Part shown: positions 8,595 through 14,665 of the stretch, piece by piece
Layout of the letters: the number at the start of each line of letters is the position of its first letter
Numbering within the stretch: the stretch's first letter is position 1
Assembly (NCBI RefSeq): GCF_041200175.1
Contig: NZ_CP165727.1
Span: forward strand, 8,426,001 to 8,490,000
From: Streptomyces sp. R33
GTDB taxonomy: Bacteria > Actinomycetota > Actinomycetes > Streptomycetales > Streptomycetaceae
Length of the DNA stretch: 64,000 nucleotides
Direction: 5' to 3'
Notes under the pieces: model-generated
Databases searched by the model: none
Told to the model about the DNA's origin: nothing
Seen by the model: the letters and a program-made list of their open reading frames with translations, nothing else
Made by a program: the position numbers and the translations under genes

Positions 8595-9083
8595 GTGCGT
8601 GCCCGCCGGCGCCATCGCGCTGTGGGGAGTCTTCGCCCCGAGGTACCTGTACTGGCTACCGGCGCCCTGATCGGCGCCGCCGCGATGCCGGCCGCCGCCC
8701 ACGACGACGAGCGGCGCCACCACCGCGGCCGGAACCCCTCGATCGTCATCGGCGAGGTCCAGCACGACAGTCGCGGCCGCGGCAACCGCGCCCTGAACAC
8801 CGAATGGGTCGAGGTGGAGAACACCGGCCGCCGCAGCGTCGACCTTGACGGCTTCACCCTTACCGACCAGCAGGGCAACCGCTACCACCTCCGTCTGGAC
8901 GGCCGCTCCAGCGTCAAGGTCCACACCGGCCAGGGCCGCGACACCCGCCACGACGTCTACCAGCACCGCCGTCACCAGATCTGGGACGAGCGCGACACCG
9001 CCACCCTCCGCGACAACCGCGGCAACCTCATCGATACCGAAGCCTGGGGCTGCCGCGGACACCACGAAAACCACCGCCGCTAA
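8595..9083 (+). CDS. Secreted lamin-tail-domain protein
   Basis: Small exported protein of about 160 residues. A hydrophobic stretch, VPVLATGALIGAAAMPAAAH, acts as signal peptide and cleavage region. After a His/Arg-rich linker comes one lamin-tail (LTD) domain: IVIGEVQHDS, TEWVEVENTG, VDLDGFTLTDQQGN, then ATLRDNRGNLIDTEAWGC. The GTG at 8595 is only the first in-frame start; no good ribosome site is visible and the first 20 residues are unusually basic, so the original start may have been lost. The family is widespread in Streptomyces and its role is not established. A hairpin about 80 bases past the stop ends the transcript. Confidence 0.75.
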   Translation: MRARRRHRAVGSLRPEVPVLATGALIGAAAMPAAAHDDERRHHRGRNPSIVIGEVQHDSRGRGNRALNTEWVEVENTGRRSVDLDGFTLTDQQGNRYHLRLDGRSSVKVHTGQGRDTRHDVYQHRRHQIWDERDTATLRDNRGNLIDTEAWGCRGHHENHRR

Positions 9084-9165
9084 CCCCCACCGGCAGCCAC
9101 CCCACCAGGGACTGTGAACTGCCACCGACCGAGCCCGAAGCGTGCTGCCCGCCGGCTGCCGCGTG

Positions 9166-9198
9166 AAGGGCCCTGCCAGGATCCTGGCAAGGCCCCTT
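9166..9198 (+). terminator. Hairpin terminator after the LTD gene
   Basis: AAGGGCCCTGCCAGG (9166-9180) pairs with CCTGGCAAGGCCCCTT (9183-9198) with one bulge and one mismatch. It can work in both directions. Confidence 0.6.
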
Positions 9199-9224
9199 CA
9201 GACAGCGCGCACTTGCCTCGGGCT

Positions 9225-9530
9225 GCCCCACCAAAGAAGCCGAAGGGCGACGCGGCACTGGGCGACCACCACGCCTGGTGCGAGCAGCGGCGCCGTCAGT
9301 CCTCCCGCCGGATCTGCGTGGAGCACACCAATGGCGAGTTCAAGCAGTGGCGCTCACTGCAGCGGTTCACCGGCCGCCGCGAGACCTACGTCGAGCCCCA
9401 CCTCGCGATCGCCGGCTTGGTCTCCGACCGCTCCGCCCCGGCGGGCAACCCGCCGCAACACCGGCACCGAACTGGTGCTCGCCCGGCGGGCCGACTGCTG
9501 ATCATCCACCAGCCGACCCATCAGGCCAGC
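9225..9530 (+). pseudogene. IS5-group (DDE_Tnp_4-type) transposase C-terminal fragment
   Basis: Reads KKPKGDAALGDHHAWCEQRR, then RRICVEHTNGEFKQWRSLQR and YVEPHLAIAGLVSDRSA. This is the C-terminal catalytic-Glu segment (VEHTNGE) of this transposase type. The N-terminal two thirds are missing. Confidence 0.75.
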
Positions 9531-9560
9531 ACGCCTCGATTTCAATCGCTCCCAAGGTCG

Positions 9561-10109
9561 TTAGAGGAAGTCGCTGGTCGGTTCGAACATGTGGTTGTCG
9601 GTGGGGAGGAGCTCGTCGAACATGTTGTTGCGGATCTCACCGGTCAGGGCTGCCTTGACGAACCGCACGCAGGAGACAGGGTAGTGCTCCCATTCCGGTC
9701 CCCGACCGGCATCGACCATGACCGTCCAGTCAGCCGGGTCCTGATCGTCCCGGGTGAGCCAGTACAGGAAGGCGCCTGTGCCCTCGATGTGCGCGAACGG
9801 CACGAGGCTCGTGCCGGGTTCCGTGAGCTGTGCGGGGTTGGGCTCGCCGCGGTCCCCCTCCCACAGCCGCTCGAGTACTTCGGCACGCTCCTGGACCATG
9901 GCGAAGAGATCGTATTCCTTGTCCGCGCAGTCGGGTTCCAGGATCCAGATCGCCTCGTCGAACAAGCCCCCGCCGTAGGTGTCGACGAGTTGGCGGTAGT
10001 CCTCGGGCAGGTCATGGCCGAGGCGGCTGTGGACCGCTGCCCAGTCACGGGGGGTTGCTTCCTGCTGCGGCGGGACGAGCTGAACAAGGGCTTCCACGTC
10101 GGGGTGCAT
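9561..10109 (-). CDS. SMI1/KNR4 (SUKH) family protein, probable immunity protein
   Basis: 182 residues from ATG 10109 (MHPDVEALVQLVPPQQ), with AGGAG about 8 bases upstream. SUKH features: RLGHDLPEDYRQLVDTYGGG near residue 30, then IWILEPDCADKEYDLF, LVPFAHIEGTGAFLYWLT and DWTVMVDAGRGPEWEHY. Cytosolic, no signal peptide. SUKH proteins commonly neutralise nuclease toxins of polymorphic toxin systems, and this gene directly follows an Rhs-type nuclease toxin gene on the same strand. Because of a frameshift in the toxin, the toxin frame now runs without a stop into this gene. The immunity gene itself looks intact. Confidence 0.85.
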   Translation of the reverse strand: MHPDVEALVQLVPPQQEATPRDWAAVHSRLGHDLPEDYRQLVDTYGGGLFDEAIWILEPDCADKEYDLFAMVQERAEVLERLWEGDRGEPNPAQLTEPGTSLVPFAHIEGTGAFLYWLTRDDQDPADWTVMVDAGRGPEWEHYPVSCVRFVKAALTGEIRNNMFDELLPTDNHMFEPTSDFL

Positions 10110-10134
10110 GGCGATGCTCCTGAAAGCCGGCCGG

Positions 10135-11080
10135 TCAGTATTTGGGGACGTTAAGGATAGTGATGTGGTGGCCGGGCTTCCGCCCTCGTAGGGCGTGAAC
10201 TGGTATCCCCGGTTTCCGCGGGCGTGGACCATGAGGCCCTTGGGGATGACGTCGGTAGCACGGTCACTCCCGTAGACGGGTGTGACTGTGTACTCGATCG
10301 TCTCGCCGGCGTCGACTGCGGCACGGATCTGGTCCTCGATCTTCTTCATCACTGGCGAGTTGGCGTGTCGGTGCATGGTGACGAAGTTGCGCAGGTCCTT
10401 GTTGGAGCCGCCAATCTGTGCTCCGAGCAGATGGGTCTTGTTGAGCTTCTGGCCCTTTACGTAACCGAGGATGGTTTTCGGTGGCCTGGTTGTGCCGCCG
10501 GTCATTCCTGGTTCGATGGTGGCTCTCATGGTGCCAGCGCGGCCGCCCGGTCCGGTGCTGAAGCGTACGCGTCCGCCCCAGGTCGGGTCCGCCTCCTTGC
10601 ACGGTGTGAGGCCCAGGGGGTCGTAGTCGGTGAGGGGGTTGGCGACGTAGGCGACGGGGTTGGGGTCCGCGTCCAGGCCCAGAGGGTCGAGCGTGAGGTA
10701 GCGGGCGGTTTCCGGGTCGTAGGTGCGGAAGTAGTTGTGGTGCAGCTGTGTCTCGGCATCGAAGTACTGGCCGGGGAAGCGCAGGGGTGTGTGCGCGGTG
10801 GCATCCCTGTTCCAGACCGTTTTGCCCCATAGGGTGCTGCGGCTGCGCCAGGTTATGCGGCCGGTTTCGTCGACGAGTTCGGGTGGGGGTGCGGATCTGG
10901 TCGGTGATGATGGCGAAGAAGCTGGTCGATGATGTCCTGTGGGGCGTCGACGGCGGACTTGCTCTCGACCTGTGTGAGCGCGGTACATCCGTCGTGGTCC
11001 CAGGTGATGCTGAGTTCGTCCGGGCTGCCGGGGCGGCGGGTGGTCCGTGAATGCTCCTTGGTGCCGTCCATCCGCACCGA
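10135..11080 (-). pseudogene. Rhs-type toxin fragment with C-terminal DNA/RNA non-specific endonuclease domain
   Basis: 3' part of an Rhs/YD-repeat polymorphic toxin gene. The Rhs core is spread over three frames: LSITWDHDGCTALTQVESKS, then SFFAIITDQI, then PELVDETGRITWRSRSTLWG and HNYFRTYDPETARYLTLDPL (core signature with DPLGL). The C-terminal toxin domain reads KGQKLNKTHLLGAQIGGSNK, DLRNFVTMHRHANSPVMKK and YTVTPVYGSDRATDVIPKGL, a non-specific endonuclease domain. Near 10180 one A seems lost: the natural end would be KPGHHITILNVPKY with a stop at 10135-10137. The 5' part is replaced by helicase and IS256 scraps, so the whole gene is dead. Confidence 0.85.
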
Positions 11081-11082
11081 GC

Positions 11083-11225
11083 CGGACCAGCACGCACGAG
11101 TGCGCCTGGCCGAGGCGGACCTTGGGGTGCACGCCGTCGGCCCACACGTAGACGAAGTCGCGGCCGGACAGGTCGCGGGCCTGGAAGGCGGCGTGGTCGT
11201 CGCTCCACTGCCGGGTCAGCCGGGC
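11083..11225 (-). pseudogene. IS256-family transposase fragment
   Basis: About 45 residues: FQARDLSGRDFVYVWADGVH and PKVRLGQAHSCVLVRLGADG. This is the segment carrying the first catalytic Asp of mutator-type transposases. It is fused in frame to a helicase-associated domain upstream and to Rhs debris downstream. Confidence 0.75.
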
Positions 11226-11520
11226 CCAGGCGGTCGGCTGCTTCTGTTGCTGGAGCCACTTGCCGGTGTCGTCGCCGTCCATCAGCACGCCGGGTGCGAT
11301 GTCGGGCAGCTGGCCGTCGGCGTCGACCAGGTCTGCCAGGACGCGGTGGTGGCGCTGCCAGTCCAGGGGCCAGGGGCAGTTCCAGTCCTGGTCGATCGCG
11401 GCGAGCTGCGCGGCCCGGGTCGTGGCGGTGTCCTCGTTCTTACCGAGTCCGTTCTTCGTGCTCGTGTGCCGGAGTTGGCCATGTACTGCCCGACGGGCAC
11501 CATCTCGTCGTTCGATTTCC
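11226..11520 (-). pseudogene. Helicase-associated (HA) domain fragment
   Basis: Reads AAIDQDWNCPWPLDWQRHH, then PDIAPGVLMDGDDTGKWLQQ and QQKQPTAWARL. This is the tandem HA-domain pattern found at the end of actinobacterial DEAD/DEAH helicases. The helicase core is missing and the end is replaced by IS256 sequence. Confidence 0.65.
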
Positions 11521-11654
11521 ATGAGGGCGGCCGCCGCGCCGGCTCCCTCGGGCTGCAGCACCCCGAGCAAGAGTGAGACCGGGCCGGACTGTCCGGGATC
11601 GCTTTGCTTCCCGTCGTTACGCAGTGGACGGCGCCGATTCCCTACGCTCGTGCC

Positions 11655-12095
11655 GTGCCCACCTTTTCCCTCGAACGCTCGTCCCCGCTCGCCCCCGCGG
11701 AGGCGTGGCGCAGGCTGACGGAATGGCCCCGCCACGCCGACGTGGTCCCGCTGACCAGGATCGAGGTGCTCACCGCGCCGCCGACCCACGAGGGAACGCG
11801 TTTCGTGGCCCGGTCGGGCGTCGGACCGGTGACCGTCGACGACGTCATGGAGGTGACGGTCTGGCGGCCGCCGGCGGGTGACGAGCCTGGCCTGTGCCGG
11901 TTGGAAAAGCGCGGCCGGGTCGTCCTGGGTTGGGCGGAGATCGAGGTCCGGCCAGGGCCGGGGGGCCGCAGCCGGGTGGTGTGGCGGGAGGAACTGCGTA
12001 TCCGCTTCCTGCCCCGCCTCTTCGACAGCGTCCTGAACCGGACGGCCCGCCTCATGTTCGGCCGCGCGGCGACCCAGCTGCTCAGGAAGGCCTGA
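11655..12095 (+). CDS. SRPBCC family protein
   Basis: 146 residues. The GTG at 11655 gives VPTFSLERSSPLAPAEAWRR, the usual START-like opening; longer frames upstream add implausible residues. The pattern continues with LTEWPRHADVVPLTRIEV, VTVWRPP and VVLGWAEIEV. It ends with a C-terminal helix, LFDSVLNRTARLMFGRAA. These helix-grip proteins bind hydrophobic ligands in a cavity; no substrate can be assigned. It stands alone between the toxin remnants and a SUKH remnant and looks intact. Confidence 0.85.
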   Translation: MPTFSLERSSPLAPAEAWRRLTEWPRHADVVPLTRIEVLTAPPTHEGTRFVARSGVGPVTVDDVMEVTVWRPPAGDEPGLCRLEKRGRVVLGWAEIEVRPGPGGRSRVVWREELRIRFLPRLFDSVLNRTARLMFGRAATQLLRKA

Positions 12096-12221
12096 ACGAC
12101 GACGGCTCTCAGGCGACCGAGCCGATGCGCCGCGCCTGCCGGGTCGCCGTGTCGTGGTGGATCGGGGCGTGCGCGCCCGTCAGGGACACCCCGCTGCCGC
12201 CCCGGCGGTTGCAGCCCGTAC

Positions 12222-12413
12222 ATGGTCGAGGAGTGGGGTCTGCTGGCACCCGTCGTGCTGCTCGGCGGCGACGGACACTGCTGGATCGGGCTTGACTATC
12301 GGACCTGCGGGCGGGATGGCGAGCCCTCGGTCGCGTGGTTCGAGACCGACTCGGAGCTCTTCCTGGCCGATGACTTCCACTCGTTCGTCGAGAGCCTCAA
12401 GGCCGACACCTAG
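12222..12413 (+). pseudogene. SMI1/KNR4 family C-terminal fragment
   Basis: 63 residues: MVEEWGLLAPVVLLGGDGHC, then WIGLDYRTCGRDGEPSVAWF and LADDFHSFVESL. This is the last third of a SUKH domain (LLGGDGH-W-LDYR, then the final helix). No upstream part is present in this frame, so it is probably a truncated immunity gene. Confidence 0.7.
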
Positions 12414-12620
12414 GGTGACGGCGGGATGACCGGTGACCGGGGCGCATAGTTGTCGTCGTTCAGGCACTTCATGCCCCTGGGCGCGTCACAGACCGGGCAG
12501 GGCCAAGACGCCGGCGGACGTCGCCGCCGTACCGCCACAGGGTTCCCCGGTCCGCGTAGACGTTGGCGGGGGGTGAGAAGACGTGGCCGATCCACTCCTG
12601 CCCGTCGCCCGCTGCGATGT

Positions 12621-13184
12621 ACTACGCCTCCGCCTGATAGACCAGTGGGGCGCTCTGGCGCGCGATCTCGCAGTGAGCCGGTTCCGTGGTGAACGTCGTG
12701 CCCGGTTCGACGGTGATGTGGGTGGTGCCGGGGCCCGGATCGCAGTCGTGGGCCGCTCCTGCCCAGGAGCCGCCCACCTTGACCGTGACGTCGGCGGCGG
12801 AGCCCGTGGGATTGTCGACCCTGAGGGCGAAGGCCACCTTGTCGTGCTCCACCTTCGCGCAAGGGCGGAGCTGAACACCGGACGGAACGCTTCTGGAGGA
12901 GAACAGTGGCCGTCTGCCCCCAGCGCCTCACGGGACTGGGCAGCGGCTGTTCCCGCGGCCCGTGCCGCCGTGCGGGAGGAAGGCCTGGCCTGACCGCCCT
13001 GCTCGCTCGACCCTGACCACCCCTTCGCGGCTACCCCCACGGCGACCAGCAGGATCACGGCCGCGACGGCGACGGTGGGCCGCTTCCACGAGCCGGATGC
13101 CGAGGGGGCAGGAGGGGCTGCGATCGGCGGAGGGGTGGTCGGGGCAGCTGCCGGCTGCTCGCTGTCTTCTCCAGGGGAGGGCAC
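12621..13184 (-). pseudogene. Membrane-anchored secreted protein, frameshifted; last gene of the lanthipeptide operon
   Basis: Starts MPSPGEDSEQPAAAPTTPPP, 9 bases after the lanC stop. A Pro/Ala-rich cytosolic head is followed by one membrane helix (RPTVAVAAVILLVAVGVAA) and an extracellular part. Around 12890-12930 the frame changes; the sensible continuation is KVEHDKVAFALRVDNPTGSA, then VKVGGSWAGAAHDCDPGPGT, ending SAPLVYQAEA at a TAG. Further coding-like residues (GDGQEWIGHVFSPPANVYAD) follow that stop, so more lesions are likely. Position suggests a link to the lanthipeptide operon, but no function is known. A separate frame ending near 12410 (PCPVCDAPRGMKCLNDDNYA) looks like a small zinc ribbon remnant. 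Confidence 0.6.
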
Positions 13185-13193
13185 GGCGGCGCC

Positions 13194-14411
13194 TTATGCC
13201 AGGAGGAGGGCTCTGTCCCAGGCTGGTGGTGTGTCGGTCGCGGCGGCCAGGAGTGCGAGGGTGACGCCGGAGGCGCCGTCGAGGAATCCGGGCCCGGCGG
13301 TCGTCACGGAAGCGTGGGATGCTAGGAGGTTTTCGCTGAGTTCGGCGGCGGCGTGGGCGAGTTCGGGGTCTTTGGTGTCGTGGGCGAGGCGGGTGGTGAT
13401 GTGAAGGAGGCCTGCGAGTCCGTGGCACAGGCCTGCAGCGCTGGGGCGGGAGCGTTGTGCTGCGGTGCGGTGGTGGACGGCCTTGAGGGCCTGGACGGCG
13501 AGGCTGCGCAAGGCGGGGTCGTTGAGTGCGGTGGCGGCGAGCCACAGGGACCTGGCGATGCCAGGGGTGCCGTAGCACCAGGAGGAGGGGATCACCCGGG
13601 GGCCGGTCGCGGTGGGGTGTCCGGGTGGGGCGATCTGTCCGAGCCAGTGGGGTCCGTGTTCGTCGTCGAGGCGTTGGGCTGCGAGCCAGTGCGCGGTGCG
13701 GGTGACGGTCTCTGTCTGCCCGGCGACCACGATGCCGGCGCCGAGAGCGAGGGCCAGCAGGGCGAGTGGGCCGGCGACGCCGTGTGCCAGGCCGCAGTCG
13801 AGGAGGCCGTGGGGGAAGCCCTGGCGTGTCGTGGTGTTTCGGATCTCTGCGGCGGGGGTGTGCCAGTGGGGTGTTCCGGTGTGTTCGCCGCACAGGGTCA
13901 CCAGGGCGCAAAGTACGGCTCGCAGGGCGCGGCGGGTCGCCGGTTCGTGGTGGCGGCACAGCAGGTAGGCGCCGGTGCCGGTGAGTCCGGAGACGACGTC
14001 GAAGGTGCGCACGGGCACGCCGTGGAGGTGGTCTTCGAGGGCTCGGGCCCGTGCGGTGGCCTCCCGCAGGATGGTGTCGTGGACAGCGGGGAGCAGGTCC
14101 GGGTCTCGGGTGAGGGTCCAGGCGGTGAAGGCGAGGCCGGCCAGGCCGCCGAACAGGCCCGGGAAGGAGCTTGGCAGGCGTTCGGCTCCGGCGGCCGAGG
14201 CGGCGAGGTAGCCGAGAGCCGGGACGTCCCAGCCGCCTCCGGGCAGGCTCAGGTCGAGTTGGTGGTAGGCCAGGGCGAGTCCGGGTCCGCCGCCGTCAAG
14301 ATCGGGCCGCACGCACGTGGGGGCCGGGCGCGGTCGGCCAGCCAGGGCGGCAACCAGGTCCAGGGCCGCGGCGGCGATACCGGGGGGCAGCACCGCGTTC
14401 CATTGCTCCAA
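13194..14411 (-). CDS. lanC: Stand-alone LanC-type lanthionine cyclase
   Basis: About 405 residues. LanC enzymes bind zinc in an alpha-toroid and add cysteine thiols to dehydrated Ser/Thr. Zinc ligands are present: SSWCYGTPGIARSLWLAA and GLCHGLAGLLHITTRLAH. Other conserved motifs are LAYHQLDLSL, FGGLAGLAFTA and DCGLAHGVAGPLALLALALG. The start is best placed at TTG 14411 (LEQWNAVLPPG), with GGAGAG 5-10 bases upstream. The longer frame from 14501 would run through a hairpin and the end of lanA. It follows lanA and lanL in one operon. This is unusual, because lanL already carries its own cyclase domain. Confidence 0.85.
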   Translation of the reverse strand: MEQWNAVLPPGIAAAALDLVAALAGRPRPAPTCVRPDLDGGGPGLALAYHQLDLSLPGGGWDVPALGYLAASAAGAERLPSSFPGLFGGLAGLAFTAWTLTRDPDLLPAVHDTILREATARARALEDHLHGVPVRTFDVVSGLTGTGAYLLCRHHEPATRRALRAVLCALVTLCGEHTGTPHWHTPAAEIRNTTTRQGFPHGLLDCGLAHGVAGPLALLALALGAGIVVAGQTETVTRTAHWLAAQRLDDEHGPHWLGQIAPPGHPTATGPRVIPSSWCYGTPGIARSLWLAATALNDPALRSLAVQALKAVHHRTAAQRSRPSAAGLCHGLAGLLHITTRLAHDTKDPELAHAAAELSENLLASHASVTTAGPGFLDGASGVTLALLAAATDTPPAWDRALLLA

Positions 14412-14433
14412 CGAGTCTCTCCGCTGCTCGGGA

Positions 14434-14469
14434 GCGGTGTGCGGCCGCCCGGGGACGGCCGCACACCGC
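14434..14469 (-). terminator. Hairpin between lanA and lanC (probable attenuator)
   Basis: Perfect 14-bp stem: GCGGTGTGCGGCCG (14434-14447) pairs with CGGCCGCACACCGC (14456-14469), loop of 8. It begins 7 bases after the lanA stop. Such hairpins behind precursor genes usually let most transcripts end after the peptide gene, giving more precursor than enzyme. Confidence 0.75.
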
Positions 14470-14475
14470 GTCGTC

Positions 14476-14631
14476 CTACGCCTGCGCGGGGTCAGGCGCA
14501 ACGTCCTGACAGCGGGGGCCCGAGTCGGTGCACTGGCCCGAGGTGAAGTCGGTGTCGCAGCACATCATCGGTTCCAGCGTCTGCTCGTCGGTTTCGGGCA
14601 GTTCCTGGAGTTCGAGGACGTGGGTGTCCAT
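14476..14631 (-). CDS. lanA: Lanthipeptide precursor peptide
   Basis: 51 residues with a purine-rich site (AAAGGGAG) about 9 bases before the ATG. The leader reads MDTHVLELQELPETDEQ. The ELxxLPETD motif matches class III/IV leaders such as that of venezuelin, as I recall it. The core probably begins near residue 21 and contains MCCDTDFTSGQCTDSGPRC, then a tail (QDVAPDPAQA) without Cys, Ser or Thr. The core has four Cys (24, 25, 34, 41) and five Ser/Thr (27, 30, 31, 35, 37), enough for up to four rings. It lies 34 bases after lanL and is followed by a strong hairpin. It is acidic, with adjacent cysteines. The mature structure is unknown. Confidence 0.85.
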   Translation of the reverse strand: MDTHVLELQELPETDEQTLEPMMCCDTDFTSGQCTDSGPRCQDVAPDPAQA

Positions 14632-14665
14632 GGTGGTGTCTCCCTTTCCTTGTGGTGCCCGGCGG

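Noticed and set aside
13353..14546. 397-codon plus-strand open frame
   Set aside because: Antisense to lanC and lanA, where zinc motifs, a leader peptide and a hairpin support the minus strand.
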